A DNA stretch of 64,000 nucleotides from Mycolicibacterium madagascariense. Lineage in GTDB: Bacteria > Actinomycetota > Actinomycetes > Mycobacteriales > Mycobacteriaceae. Of the stretch, positions 52,902 through 64,000 are shown piece after piece (position 1 is the stretch's first letter; each line of letters starts with the position of its first letter). The notes beneath the pieces are model-generated. The model was not told where the DNA came from. It made no database searches and saw nothing but the letters and a program-made list of their open reading frames with translations. Made by a program: the position numbers and the translations under genes. The DNA is taken from positions 2,294,001 through 2,358,000 of the forward strand of contig NZ_AP022610.1 of assembly GCF_010729665.1 (NCBI RefSeq), given 5' to 3'.

Positions 52902-54656
52902 GTGATCACCCGCATGTCAGAACTGTTCCTCCGCACGTTGCGCGACGACCCCGCCGACGCCGAGGTGCCCAGCCACAAGTTGCTGATCAGGGCGGGCTAC
53001 GTGCGTCCCATCGGGCCGGGTCTCTACAGCTGGCTGCCGCTCGGACTGCGGGTGTTCCGCAAGATCGAACAGATCGTCCGCGAGGAGATGAACGCGATCG
53101 GCGGCCAGGAGATCCTGCTGCCCGCGCTGCTGCCCCGCGCGGCCTACGAAACGACGAACCGCTGGACCGAGTACGGCGAGACGCTGTTTCGGCTGCAGGA
53201 CCGCCGCGGCAACGACTACCTCCTCGGCCCCACGCACGAGGAGATCTTCACCCTGACGGTCAAGGGGGAGTACAGCTCCTACAAGGACTTCCCGTTGCGG
53301 CTCTACCAGATTCAGACCAAGTACCGCGACGAGGCCCGCCCCCGCGCGGGCATCCTGCGCGGGCGCGAGTTCGTCATGAAGGACTCCTACAGCTTCGACG
53401 TCGACGACGACGGGCTGAAGCAGGCATACCACGCCCACCGCGAGGCCTACCAACGGATCTTCGGCCGCCTCGGCGTGCGCTACGTCATCGTCTCGGCGGT
53501 GTCCGGCGCCATGGGCGGCAGCGCGTCGGAGGAGTTCCTCGCCGAGAGCGAGGTCGGCGAGGACACGTTCGTGCGGTGCCTGCAGTCCGGGTACGCCGCC
53601 AACGTCGAGGCCGTGATCACCGCACAGCCCGAGCCGATTCCGTTCGAGGGCCTGCCCGACGCCGTCGTGCACGAGACCGGTGACACGCCGACCATCGCCA
53701 CGCTCGTCGACTGGGCCAACGGGGCGGACCTGCCGCAGTTCGCCGATCGCCCCGTGACCGCTGCCGACACGCTGAAGAACATCTTGCTGAAGGTGCGCGA
53801 ACCGGGCGGGGAGTGGGAACTGCTCGCCGTCGGCGTCCCGGGTGACCGCGAGGTCGACGACAAGCGTCTCGGCGCGGCGCTCGAACCCGCGGAGTACGCA
53901 CTCCTCGACGACGCCGACTTCGCGAGGAACACGTTCCTGGCCAAGGGGTACATCGGCCCAAAGGGGTTGTTGGCCAACGGTGTTCGCTATCTCGTCGATC
54001 CCCGGGTGGGGGATGGCACCGCGTGGATCACCGGCGCCGACGAGAAGGGGCGCCACGTCGTCGGTCTCGTCGCGGGCCGCGACTTCGTCCCCGACGGGAC
54101 GATCGAGGCCGCCGAGGTCCGTGACGGCGATCCGTCCCCGGACGGCGCCGGCCCGCTGGTGTCGGCGCGCGGCATCGAGATCGGTCACATCTTCCAGCTC
54201 GGCCGCAAGTACGCCGACGCGTTCAAGGCCGACGTCCTCGGCGAGGACGGCAAGCCGCTGCGGTTGACCATGGGTTCCTACGGCATCGGCGTGTCCCGCA
54301 TGGTGGCGGTGCTCGCCGAACAGCATCACGACGAGATCGGCCTGCGCTGGCCGTCGGCGGTGTCGCCGTTCGACGTGCACATCGTCATCGCCAACAAGGA
54401 CGACGACGCCCGAACGGGCGCAACCGAATTGGCGTCGCAGCTCGACCGGCTCGGCGTGGAGCCCCTGCTCGACGACCGCAAGATGTCGCCGGGGGTCAAG
54501 TTCAAGGACGCCGAGCTCCTCGGGGTGCCGTGGATCGTCGTGGTCGGACGCGGCTGGGCGAACGGTGTCATCGAGTTGCGCAACCGGTTCACCGGCAAGA
54601 CGACGGAGCTGGCGGCCGACGGCGCCGCCGCGGCCATCGTCGAGCAGCTCGCCTAG
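52902..54656 (+). CDS. proS: Prolyl-tRNA synthetase
   Basis: 584 residues. Class II synthetase of bacterial type with the INS editing domain between motifs 2 and 3 (region ~225-400). Motif 1 region: [21 protein letters not shown]; motif 2: [23 protein letters not shown]; motif 3: [17 protein letters not shown]; anticodon domain at the C-terminus. GTG 52902 is preferred, giving a length like the M. tuberculosis enzyme and fitting the TAGGGT box. Confidence 0.95.
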   Translation: MITRMSELFLRTLRDDPADAEVPSHKLLIRAGYVRPIGPGLYSWLPLGLRVFRKIEQIVREEMNAIGGQEILLPALLPRAAYETTNRWTEYGETLFRLQDRRGNDYLLGPTHEEIFTLTVKGEYSSYKDFPLRLYQIQTKYRDEARPRAGILRGREFVMKDSYSFDVDDDGLKQAYHAHREAYQRIFGRLGVRYVIVSAVSGAMGGSASEEFLAESEVGEDTFVRCLQSGYAANVEAVITAQPEPIPFEGLPDAVVHETGDTPTIATLVDWANGADLPQFADRPVTAADTLKNILLKVREPGGEWELLAVGVPGDREVDDKRLGAALEPAEYALLDDADFARNTFLAKGYIGPKGLLANGVRYLVDPRVGDGTAWITGADEKGRHVVGLVAGRDFVPDGTIEAAEVRDGDPSPDGAGPLVSARGIEIGHIFQLGRKYADAFKADVLGEDGKPLRLTMGSYGIGVSRMVAVLAEQHHDEIGLRWPSAVSPFDVHIVIANKDDDARTGATELASQLDRLGVEPLLDDRKMSPGVKFKDAELLGVPWIVVVGRGWANGVIELRNRFTGKTTELAADGAAAAIVEQLA

Positions 54657-54674
54657 GTGTACTGACCCGAGAGG

Positions 54675-55148
54675 TTAGGTCTCGCTCCCACCGGGAAACG
54701 CCACCGTGGTCGGTACGACGCCGAGCACGCCGCGCCACCGGGCCGCCAGCACCGCGGCCTGGGTCAGGGCGGTGACTGCGAGGTGGCGGTCGCCGTCGGC
54801 AGTGGCCCGTTCCAGGACGCTGCGCCACGCCGCGGCGGAGTCCTCCTCCATGCGCACGGCGAGCTTCTCGGCGTCGGTGGGGGTGGCGACGTCGAACGGC
54901 AGCTGGTAACCGACGGCCGGAACCGGCGGGCGGACGTGGCGCGCCGTCAGCGCGGCGATGGCCTCCTCGCGCACCTCGCGGTGCGCCGCCAGTGCCTGCG
55001 AGACCAGGTCGTTGAGGTCCGGTGTCGCGTGCGCGGACACCAGGCCGTAGCCGTAGATGACGCCGTGCTCGACGGAGATCGCATCGAACAGCGCAGCGTC
55101 GGCGTCATCGGACGGCCGGGTCGGTGGCGTCGGGCCGGGGGTGGTCAT
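54675..55148 (-). CDS. Ferritin-like DUF4439 protein
   Basis: 157 residues, mostly helical, with ISVEHGVIYGYGLV, ALAAHREVREEAIAAL and ERATADGDRHLAVTALTQAAVLAARWR. The E..H patterns in two helix pairs fit the ferritin-like DUF4439 family. Its ATG overlaps the stop of the upstream lipoprotein gene (ATGA), so the two are cotranslated, as in Rv2843-Rv2844. Function unknown. Confidence 0.78.
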   Translation of the reverse strand: MTTPGPTPPTRPSDDADAALFDAISVEHGVIYGYGLVSAHATPDLNDLVSQALAAHREVREEAIAALTARHVRPPVPAVGYQLPFDVATPTDAEKLAVRMEEDSAAAWRSVLERATADGDRHLAVTALTQAAVLAARWRGVLGVVPTTVAFPGGSET

Positions 55149-55666
55149 GACGGCGCACCCGAACCGGCCAGGGCGACCGTTGCCGCGGCCGTGCACGCCG
55201 CGGCGATCGAACCGAGGAGCCCGGCCCGGTAACCGGACTGGCTGCCGGCGAGTCGGGCGGCGTCGTCGGCGGAGCGTTGCAGCGCGTCGACCGCATCGGC
55301 GGCGGTCGGGGGCTTGGGTGGCGACCCGGACGGCGTGGTCGATGGGGTCGCCGACGGCGTGGTCGACGCGCTCGGCGTGGCCCCGGCACTCCTGGCGATC
55401 TCGGCCGACAGCGCGGTGGCGTGAGCCGTGCGCTGCTGGGCGACCACCGTCAGCGTCGCCGCGGCGGCCGGCGGCGATGCGGCGGCGGCGTTGCTGGCGA
55501 GCGCAGCGTCGGCGCGGGCCCGTTCGAGCGGTTCGAGGAGGGGGTCCGGTTCCTCGACCCGCGGCGTCGAGCTGCAGGCGGTGGCGAATGCACCGCCGAA
55601 CAGCGTCAACGCGGCCGTACCGACGAGCACGCGCCGCCTGCTGAGAAGAGGGAAGGTGCTCGGCAC
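55145..55666 (-). CDS. Tat-type lipoprotein of unknown function
   Basis: 173 residues. The N-terminus has SRRRVLVGTAALTLFGG followed by ATAC, that is, a twin-arginine-like signal with a lipidated Cys near residue 31. The mature part is Ala-rich and helical, with a Ser/Thr/Pro linker (TPSASTTPSATPSTTPSGSP) and a hydrophobic C-terminus. GTG 55666 is the likely start. It is divergent from rimP. Confidence 0.7.
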   Translation of the reverse strand: MPSTFPLLSRRRVLVGTAALTLFGGAFATACSSTPRVEEPDPLLEPLERARADAALASNAAAASPPAAAATLTVVAQQRTAHATALSAEIARSAGATPSASTTPSATPSTTPSGSPPKPPTAADAVDALQRSADDAARLAGSQSGYRAGLLGSIAAACTAAATVALAGSGAPS

Positions 55667-55685
55667 AGAAGCATCCTGCCATCCC

Positions 55686-55697
55686 GCCTCGTGAGGC
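55686..55697. promoter_or_regulatory. Palindrome GCCTC-GT-GAGGC in the rimP upstream region
   Basis: Perfect five-base arms in the divergent promoter region between the lipoprotein gene and rimP. Candidate operator; low specificity. Confidence 0.25.
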
Positions 55698-55738
55698 AGG
55701 CGGCCCCGGATTCGGCCGTTGCCCCTCATGGGCTGGCG

Positions 55739-55781
55739 TATCGTAGACAAGCGATTCCGCGGCCGCACCCCACGAGGTGGG
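55739..55781 (+). promoter_or_regulatory. rimP-nusA operon promoter and leader hairpin
   Basis: TATCGT at 55739-55744 is a plausible -10, giving a leader of about 73 bases. CCCAC-GAG-GTGGG at 55769-55781 can form a hairpin in the leader. NusA-operon leaders are often structured and feedback controlled. Confidence 0.4.
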
Positions 55782-55823
55782 CCGGGGGACCGTGTCCATA
55801 CAACTCAAGACGAGGAGCTCGCC

Positions 55824-56375
55824 GTGGCATCGGAGATCCCGCTACGGCCTGCGCGGTTGCCGTCGCCGCAGCAGGTGAGGGAGCTGCTCGAGGGCGAGTT
55901 CGGCCGCGCGGGGTACGAGGTCGAGGACGTCACCATCGACGCGGCCGCGCGCCCGCCGCGCGTGGTGGTCATCGCCGACGGCGACGACGGTCTCGACCTG
56001 GAAGCCCTGGCAACGCTGTCGCGGACGGCCTCCGAGCTGCTGGACCAGCTCGACGACTCCGACGAGACGCCCTACCTGCTGGAGGTCACCTCGCGGGGGG
56101 TGGACCGTCCCCTGACCGAGGAACGGCACTACCGCCGCGCGCGCGGACGCCGGATCGAGGTCACGCTGACCGACGGGTCGCAGCTGACGGGTCGCGTGGG
56201 CGCGTTGACCGATCGCCACCTCGAACTGGTGGTCGCCGACCGCCGCGCGGGGCCGACCATTCGCACACTGTCCATCGACGACGTCGCCAATGCCGTTGTG
56301 CAGGTGGAATTCTCATCGCCGAATCCGCTCGAACTCGAGCTGGCCGGGGTGTCAGGCAAGGAGGTTGAAGAGTGA
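55824..56375 (+). CDS. rimP: Ribosome maturation factor RimP
   Basis: 183 residues. The N-terminal alpha/beta domain has [22 protein letters not shown] and [24 protein letters not shown], followed by a C-terminal SH3-like domain ([20 protein letters not shown]). It is needed for 30S maturation. GTG 55824 has GAGGAG about six bases upstream. The stop overlaps the nusA GTG (GTGA). Confidence 0.93.
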   Translation: MASEIPLRPARLPSPQQVRELLEGEFGRAGYEVEDVTIDAAARPPRVVVIADGDDGLDLEALATLSRTASELLDQLDDSDETPYLLEVTSRGVDRPLTEERHYRRARGRRIEVTLTDGSQLTGRVGALTDRHLELVVADRRAGPTIRTLSIDDVANAVVQVEFSSPNPLELELAGVSGKEVEE

Positions 56376-57403
56376 ACATCGACATGGGTGCGCTGCACGC
56401 CATCGAAGTGGACCGGGGGATCTCGGTCGACGAACTGCTCGAGACCATCAAGTCGGCGCTGCTGACCGCGTACCGGCACACCCAAGGGCACGAGGCCGAG
56501 GCGCGCATCGACATCGACCGCAAGAGCGGCGTCGTCCGGGTGATGGCGCGGGAGACCGACGACGACGGCAATCTCGTCAGTGAATGGGACGACACCCCAG
56601 AGGGTTTCGGGCGCGTGGCCGCCACCACGGCGCGCCAGGTGATGCTGCAGCGCTTCCGCGACGCCGAGAACGAGCGGATGTACGGCGAGTTCTCGGCCCG
56701 CGAGGGTGACATCGTCGCCGGCGTGGTGCAGCGCGACGCCAGGGAGAACACCCGTGGGAACGTCGTCGTGCGCCTCGGGACGGAGGCCAAGGGGTCCGAG
56801 GGCGTCATCCGGCCCGCCGAACAGGTGCCGGGGGAGTCCTACGAACACGGAGAACGGTTGCGCTGCTACGTGATCGGCGTGACGAGAGGGGCGCGCGAAC
56901 CCAAGATCGAGCTGTCCAGGACGCACCCCAACCTGGTGCGCAAGCTGTTCTCGCTCGAGGTCCCCGAGATCGCCGACAACTCCGTGGAGATCGTCGCCGT
57001 GGCCAGGGAGGCCGGTCACCGCTCGAAGATCGCCGTCGCCTCGCGGGTGTCCGGCCTCAATGCCAAGGGGGCGTGCATCGGGCCGATGGGTCAGCGGGTC
57101 CGCAACGTGATGAGCGAACTGTCCGGAGAGAAGATCGACATCATCGACTTCGACCCCGACCCGGCGACGTTCGTCGCGAACGCCCTGTCGCCGGCGAAGG
57201 TCGTCTCGGTGTCGGTGATCGACGAGGCGGCGCGCGCGGCGCGGGTCGTGGTGCCCGACTTCCAGCTGTCGCTCGCGATCGGCAAGGAGGGGCAGAACGC
57301 CCGGCTGGCCGCCCGTCTCACGGGATGGCGGATCGACATCCGCAGTGACGCGGCGCCCGTTCCCGACGCCCCGACCTCGGGGGAAGCGTCCCGCGAGGGT
57401 TAG
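56372..57403 (+). CDS. nusA: Transcription elongation/termination factor NusA
   Basis: 343 residues. N-terminal RNA polymerase-binding domain (~1-105), S1 domain ([15 protein letters not shown], ~110-180) and two KH domains ([32 protein letters not shown]). As in other actinobacteria the acidic C-terminal repeats are absent. It is translationally coupled to rimP. Confidence 0.94.
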   Translation: MNIDMGALHAIEVDRGISVDELLETIKSALLTAYRHTQGHEAEARIDIDRKSGVVRVMARETDDDGNLVSEWDDTPEGFGRVAATTARQVMLQRFRDAENERMYGEFSAREGDIVAGVVQRDARENTRGNVVVRLGTEAKGSEGVIRPAEQVPGESYEHGERLRCYVIGVTRGAREPKIELSRTHPNLVRKLFSLEVPEIADNSVEIVAVAREAGHRSKIAVASRVSGLNAKGACIGPMGQRVRNVMSELSGEKIDIIDFDPDPATFVANALSPAKVVSVSVIDEAARAARVVVPDFQLSLAIGKEGQNARLAARLTGWRIDIRSDAAPVPDAPTSGEASREG

Positions 57404-57449
57404 CGGGCACGCGTTTCTCTCTGCGGTGATCGTGACGGTAGACTGAACC

Positions 57450-57818
57450 GTGATCCAGCGCGCGAGTTCGGCTTCCCGCGCGCGTCAGCACCAGAGTCCC
57501 CTCGGACCGGTGCGGACGTGTGTCGGATGCCGGGGGCGTGAGCTGGCCGCCGGACTGCTTCGCGTGGCCGCCGTGCCCGGGGAAGATGGCCTTGACGCCG
57601 TCGTCGTCGACACAGCGGGTAACCTTCCGGGTCGGGGTGCGTGGCTGCATCCCAACCGGGAATGTCTGCTCGTGGCGATTCGGCGGCGGGCGTTCCCACG
57701 AGCGCTGCGCATCACCGGTTCGCCGGACACCTCCGCGGTGGTCGAGTACTTCACCGAACGTGAAGCCTCGGTCCGCCCGGCAACAGAACAGGTAGCGAAG
57801 AACATGAGCACACCGTGA
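57450..57818 (+). CDS. ylxR: YlxR family (DUF448) RNA-binding protein
   Basis: 122 residues with the YlxR signature GPVRTCVGCRGRE near the N-terminus and GRGAWLHPNRECLLVAIRRRAF. It is always next to nusA/infB. TAGACT five bases before the GTG could be an internal promoter. Some family members act as nucleoid or RNase P-associated factors; the mycobacterial role is not known. Confidence 0.9.
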   Translation: MIQRASSASRARQHQSPLGPVRTCVGCRGRELAAGLLRVAAVPGEDGLDAVVVDTAGNLPGRGAWLHPNRECLLVAIRRRAFPRALRITGSPDTSAVVEYFTEREASVRPATEQVAKNMSTP

Positions 57819-57873
57819 AGTCCCGATGACCATGCGTCATAGCTAAACCCGAGGCGCGGCTCGCTGCTGTCGC

Positions 57874-57887
57874 CTCCTAGACAGGAG
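57874..57887 (+). promoter_or_regulatory. Hairpin hiding the infB ribosome-binding site
   Basis: CTCCT-AGAC-AGGAG forms a five-pair hairpin whose right arm (57883-57887) is the infB Shine-Dalgarno sequence, five bases before the GTG at 57893. Folding would reduce infB initiation. Confidence 0.45.
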
Positions 57888-57892
57888 ATGTA

Positions 57893-60676
57893 GTGGCAGG
57901 CAAGGCCCGCGTACACGAGTTGGCCAAAGAACTCGGTGTCACCAGCAAGGAAGTACTCGCCCGACTGAGCGAACAGGGCGAATTCGTCAAATCAGCATCG
58001 TCGACCGTCGAGGCGCCCGTCGCCCGACGGCTGCGCGAGGCGTTGGGCGGTGGCGCCAAGGCCGCCCCCGCGAAGTCCCCGGCAGCAGCCGCCCCCGCGG
58101 CGACCAACGGATCCGGCAACGGTTCGGCCAGCACGGGACCGAAGCCGGGAGGCCCACGGCCGTCCGCGCCGAAGCCCGCCGCGCCCGAGCCGCCAGCGGC
58201 CGTAGCGCCCCAGGTGGCCGCAGCGGCGCCTGCCCCCACGCCCGCCCCGGCGCCGGCCGACGTCCAAGCCAGCGCGCCCGCTCCCGCGGCGCCCGCAGCT
58301 CCGGCCAGCCCCGCAGGTCCCACGCCGGGTCCGCGTCCCGGCCCGCCCAAGCCGGCCGCCCGCTCACCGCGCGTCGGCAACAACCCCTTCTCCACCCAGC
58401 AGCCCGTCGAGCGCCCCGCGCCGCGGCCGCCGCAGGGTGCCGGTGGGCCGCCCCGTCCGGGTGGTCCCCCTCGACCGGGTGGTGGGCCGCGTCCCGGCGC
58501 CACCCCCGGCAACATGCCTCCCCGTCCGCCAGGTGCGCGGCCGGGAGCGGTGGGTCGCCCCGGTGGACCCCGTCCCGGCCCCGGTGGCCGTGGACCGGGT
58601 GGCGGCGGTCGACCCGGCGGTCCTCCCGGTGCCGGCGGCGGCGGTAACTACCGCGGCGGCGGCGGTGGCGCAGGAGCTCCCGGTGGCGCTCCCGCCGGAG
58701 GCTTCCGCGGACGCCCCGGTGGCGGTGGCGGCGGTGGCCGTCCCGGTCAGCGCGGTGGCGCGGCAGGTGCGTTCGGTCGTCCGGGCGGCGCGGTCCGCCG
58801 CGGCCGCAAGTCGAAGCGGGCGAAGCGCGCCGAATACGAGAACATGCAGGCCCCGGTCGTCGGTGGCGTGCGGTTACCGCACGGCAACGGCGAGACCATC
58901 CGGTTGGCCCGCGGCGCGTCGCTGGTCGACTTCGCCGACAAGATCAACGCCAACCCGGCCGCTCTGGTCCAGGCGCTGTTCAACCTCGGTGAGATGGTCA
59001 CCGCGACCCAGTCGGTGGACGACTCGACGCTGGAGTTGCTCGGCGGCGAGATGAACTACGTCGTGCAGGTCGTGTCCCCGGAGGACGAGGACCGCGAGCT
59101 GCTGTCGTCGTTCGACCTCACCTACGGCGAGGACGAGGGCGGGGAAGAGGATCTGGAGTTCCGCCCGCCGGTCGTGACCGTCATGGGCCACGTCGACCAC
59201 GGCAAGACGCGACTGCTGGACACGATCCGCAACGCCACCGTCCGCGAGGGCGAGGCCGGCGGCATCACCCAGCACATCGGCGCCTACCAGGTGCTCACCG
59301 AGCTGGACGGCAACGAGCGTTTGGTGACGTTCATCGACACCCCCGGTCACGAGGCGTTCACCGCCATGCGTGCCCGCGGTGCGAAGGCCACCGACATCGC
59401 GATCCTGGTGGTGGCCGCCGACGACGGCGTCATGCCGCAGACGGTGGAGGCCATCAACCACGCGCAGGCCGCCGACGTGCCGATCGTGGTGGCGGTCAAC
59501 AAGATCGACAAGGAGGGCGCCGACCCGGCCAAGATCCGGGCTCAGCTCACCGAGTACAACCTGGTGGCCGAGGACTTCGGTGGCGACACCATGTTCGTCG
59601 ACATCTCCGCCAAGCAGGGCACCAACATCGATGCCCTCCTCGAGGCGGTGCTGCTGACGGCCGACGCGACGCTGGACCTGCGGGCCAACCCCGACATGGA
59701 GGCCCAGGGCGTGGCGATCGAGGCGCACCTCGACCGCGGTCGCGGTCCCGTGGCCACCGTGCTCATCCAGCGCGGCACGCTGCGGGTCGGCGACTCGATC
59801 GTCGCCGGCGACGCCTACGGGCGCGTGCGGCGGATGGTCGACGAACACGGCGAGGACGTCGAGGAGGCGACCCCGTCGCGTCCCGTCCAGGTCATCGGCT
59901 TCACGTCGGTGCCGGGAGCCGGTGACAACCTGCTCGTCGTCGACGAGGATCGGATCGCCCGCCAGATCGCCGACCGGCGCAGCGCGCGCAAGCGCAACGC
60001 GTTGGCCGCGCGCAGCCGCAAGCGCATCAGCCTGGACGATCTGGATGCCGCGCTGAAGGAGACCAGCCAGCTCAACCTGATCCTGAAGGGCGACAACTCC
60101 GGCACCGTCGAGGCGCTGGAGGAGGCGCTGCTCGGCATCGACATCGACGACGAAGTGGAACTTCGCGTCATCGACCGCGGCGTCGGTGGCGTCACCGAGA
60201 CCAACGTCAACCTGGCGTCGGCCTCCAACGCCATCATCATCGGGTTCAACGTCCGCGCGGAGGGCAAGGCCACCGAGCTGGCCAACCGCGAGGGCGTCGA
60301 CATCCGGTACTACTCGGTGATCTACCAGGCGATCGACGAGATCCAGGCCGCGCTCAAGGGCATGCTCAAGCCGGTCTACGAGGAGAAGGAGCTCGGCCGC
60401 GCCGAGATCCGGGCGATCTTCCGCTCGTCGAAGGTCGGCAACATCGCCGGCTGCCTCGTCACCTCGGGTGTCATCCGCCGCAACGCCAAGGCGCGCCTCA
60501 TCCGCGACAACGTCGTGGTGGCCGAGACGGTCACCATCTCGTCGCTGAAGCGGGAGAAGGACGACGTGACCGAGGTGCGCGACGGGTACGAGTGCGGTCT
60601 CACCTTGACGTACAACGACATCAAGGAGGGTGACGTCATCGAGGCGTACGAGCTCGTGGAGAAGGTGCGTACCTAG
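57893..60676 (+). CDS. infB: Translation initiation factor IF-2
   Basis: 927 residues. The N-terminal IF2_N module ([21 protein letters not shown]) is followed by ~280 residues of low complexity rich in Pro/Ala and then Gly/Arg/Pro, a basic [11 protein letters not shown] segment, a second IF2_N module, and the GTPase domain with GHVDHGKT (~432-439), DTPGHE (~482) and NKID (~536). Domains II-IV follow. It positions initiator tRNA on the ribosome. The SD AGGAG may be masked by a hairpin. Confidence 0.96.
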   Translation: MAGKARVHELAKELGVTSKEVLARLSEQGEFVKSASSTVEAPVARRLREALGGGAKAAPAKSPAAAAPAATNGSGNGSASTGPKPGGPRPSAPKPAAPEPPAAVAPQVAAAAPAPTPAPAPADVQASAPAPAAPAAPASPAGPTPGPRPGPPKPAARSPRVGNNPFSTQQPVERPAPRPPQGAGGPPRPGGPPRPGGGPRPGATPGNMPPRPPGARPGAVGRPGGPRPGPGGRGPGGGGRPGGPPGAGGGGNYRGGGGGAGAPGGAPAGGFRGRPGGGGGGGRPGQRGGAAGAFGRPGGAVRRGRKSKRAKRAEYENMQAPVVGGVRLPHGNGETIRLARGASLVDFADKINANPAALVQALFNLGEMVTATQSVDDSTLELLGGEMNYVVQVVSPEDEDRELLSSFDLTYGEDEGGEEDLEFRPPVVTVMGHVDHGKTRLLDTIRNATVREGEAGGITQHIGAYQVLTELDGNERLVTFIDTPGHEAFTAMRARGAKATDIAILVVAADDGVMPQTVEAINHAQAADVPIVVAVNKIDKEGADPAKIRAQLTEYNLVAEDFGGDTMFVDISAKQGTNIDALLEAVLLTADATLDLRANPDMEAQGVAIEAHLDRGRGPVATVLIQRGTLRVGDSIVAGDAYGRVRRMVDEHGEDVEEATPSRPVQVIGFTSVPGAGDNLLVVDEDRIARQIADRRSARKRNALAARSRKRISLDDLDAALKETSQLNLILKGDNSGTVEALEEALLGIDIDDEVELRVIDRGVGGVTETNVNLASASNAIIIGFNVRAEGKATELANREGVDIRYYSVIYQAIDEIQAALKGMLKPVYEEKELGRAEIRAIFRSSKVGNIAGCLVTSGVIRRNAKARLIRDNVVVAETVTISSLKREKDDVTEVRDGYECGLTLTYNDIKEGDVIEAYELVEKVRT

Positions 60677-60717
60677 ATGGCGACCGACGAGTCCGAGCGC
60701 TCGCGCGAGGAGTATTG

Positions 60718-60718
<1 letters not shown>
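60677..60718 (+). CDS. 13-residue ORF coupled to rbfA
   Basis: ATG 60677 follows the infB TAG with no gap. It encodes [13 protein letters not shown] and ends in TGA whose last base is the first base of the rbfA ATG (TGATG). The rbfA ribosome-binding site lies inside it. It may be a coupling peptide that carries ribosomes from infB to rbfA. Acidic and charged, with no recognisable function; there is no obvious SD of its own, so reinitiation would be required. Confidence 0.45.
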
Positions 60719-63518
<2,800 letters not shown>

Positions 63519-63550
63519 CGGCCCTCGTACGCAACGACGGCCAAGCCGTA

Positions 63551-63570
63551 CGGGCGGGGGCCTACGCCCG
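63551..63570. terminator. Bidirectional hairpin after dinF
   Basis: CGGGCG pairs with CGCCCG around an eight-base loop, preceded by a CGTACG inverted pair. It sits in the 63-bp gap between the convergent dinF and disordered-protein genes. Confidence 0.55.
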
Positions 63571-63581
63571 GCGAGATGGCC

Positions 63582-64000
63582 TCAGTGGCGTTCGTTCTCG
63601 GTCTGGTAACCGGGACTCTGGGGAGCGTCGCGTTGGAGTGAATCAGGGCCGGGACCCGACGCGCGACCTGGTGCGGGGGAGGTGTCAGCATCCGACGTCT
63701 CCTGGTCGACGGCGCCCTGCTCGGAGCTGCTTGGCCCACTGGCTAAGTCGTCCTGTGCAGAGTCCTTCAGGACGTGGCGCCCCGATGGCACACCGGGTCC
63801 GTCGACCGATGTCCCTTTGCCGACTGGTTCCTTCTCGAAGTCTTTGGTCTTCTCGCGGGTCGCCTTCTCGGGTGGGACTTCGCCCACGACTTCCGAGGCT
63901 TCGACCGTCTTCTCCAAGCGGCTCGACAGTGTCTCCGATCTCGGCTCGGGTGTCGCCGCGCCGGATTGCGAAGGTGGCGTGTGCGAATCACTCGAACCCG
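63582..64000 (-). CDS. Ser/Pro/Glu-rich disordered protein, C-terminal part (cut by window edge)
   Basis: At least 138 residues; the frame stays open to the last base, so the start lies beyond the window. Composition is Ser, Pro, Glu, Asp, Lys and Gly with no hydrophobic segment (for example VPPEKATREKTKDFEKEP and SDADTSPAPGRASGPGP). It looks like a disordered cytosolic or extracytoplasmic tail. In M. tuberculosis the gene after dinF is ugpA; this is different. No function can be assigned. Confidence 0.55.
   Translation of the reverse strand, partial: GSSDSHTPPSQSGAATPEPRSETLSSRLEKTVEASEVVGEVPPEKATREKTKDFEKEPVGKGTSVDGPGVPSGRHVLKDSAQDDLASGPSSSEQGAVDQETSDADTSPAPGRASGPGPDSLQRDAPQSPGYQTENERH

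Noticed and set aside
55739..55823. Possible tRNA in the rimP leader, as in E. coli metY-rimP-nusA
   Set aside because: Only one short hairpin is visible; no cloverleaf, no TTCGA loop and no suitable length.
58080..58830. Gly/Pro/Ala repeats in infB considered as a separate repeat element
   Set aside because: This is the normal low-complexity linker of actinobacterial IF2, in frame with conserved domains on both sides.

Overview
The window is high-GC actinobacterial chromosome, almost certainly from a rapidly growing mycobacterium (Mycolicibacterium type). From about 17.1 kb onward the gene order is the mirror image of the Mycobacterium tuberculosis block Rv2875-Rv2836c: mpt83/mpt70/dipZ, dxr, rip1, ispG, a GNAT protein, a penicillin-binding lipoprotein, map, glnA4, an amidotransferase, aldC, an SDR, mtr, a hydrolase, mqo, a GNAT protein, cobO, cobB, cysG, efpA, proS, two small envelope/ferritin-like genes, rimP, nusA, ylxR, infB, rbfA, a DHH phosphoesterase and dinF. 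The left edge holds the 3' end of cdsA, and rlmN follows after an inserted transporter/LysR pair. This matches the Rv2881c-Rv2880c neighbourhood.

Layout: (1) 0-3.1 kb: cdsA tail, an EamA exporter divergent from a LysR regulator, rlmN. (2) 3.2-14.4 kb is the accessory region: a frameshifted IS30-type element; a TetR-controlled catabolic cluster (CoA-transferase III, SnoaL-like protein, NAD-epimerase, F420-type flavin oxidoreductase); DUF427 and DUF2631 genes; a photolyase; a PuuE-like deacetylase; and an SOS-controlled DUF222/HNH protein. (3) 14.6-17.8 kb: the SigK-type antigen cluster mpt83-mpt70-dipZ. (4) 18-27.7 kb: the MEP isoprenoid genes dxr and ispG flanking the rip1 protease, then envelope genes and map. 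(5) 27.7-37.6 kb: a gamma-glutamylation (Puu-like) amine catabolism region with a permease, GlnA4, class-I amidotransferase, aldehyde dehydrogenase, SDR, FadR and TetR regulators, an OCD-family protein and an FAD amine oxidase. (6) 37.6-39.2 kb: an ArsR regulator and an unfamiliar protein made of four internal repeats. (7) 39.3-47.1 kb: mycothione reductase, hydrolase, malate:quinone oxidoreductase and the cobalamin genes. (8) 47.2-52.2 kb: two EfpA-type efflux pumps separated by a LysR/SDR pair. (9) 52.2-63.5 kb: proS and the rimP-nusA-ylxR-infB-rbfA-DHH-dinF translation operon, ending with a disordered protein that runs off the right edge.

Regulatory sequence is unusually readable here. At least nine genes carry an extended TAnnnT-like -10 box exactly 6 nt before the start codon, the signature of leaderless mycobacterial transcripts. 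SigK-type promoters (CCATCC-N15-nCGAAT) precede both mpt83 and dipZ. A LexA box lies over the -10 of the DUF222 gene. Several palindromes sit between regulators and their likely targets. The least explained items are the four-repeat protein at 37.99-39.21 kb, a dispersed palindromic repeat built into two gene starts, a 13-codon ORF coupled to rbfA, and a perfect 7-bp-arm palindrome upstream of the DUF2631 gene. No tRNA, rRNA, CRISPR array or prophage was seen, and no stretch longer than about 190 bases lacks a gene.
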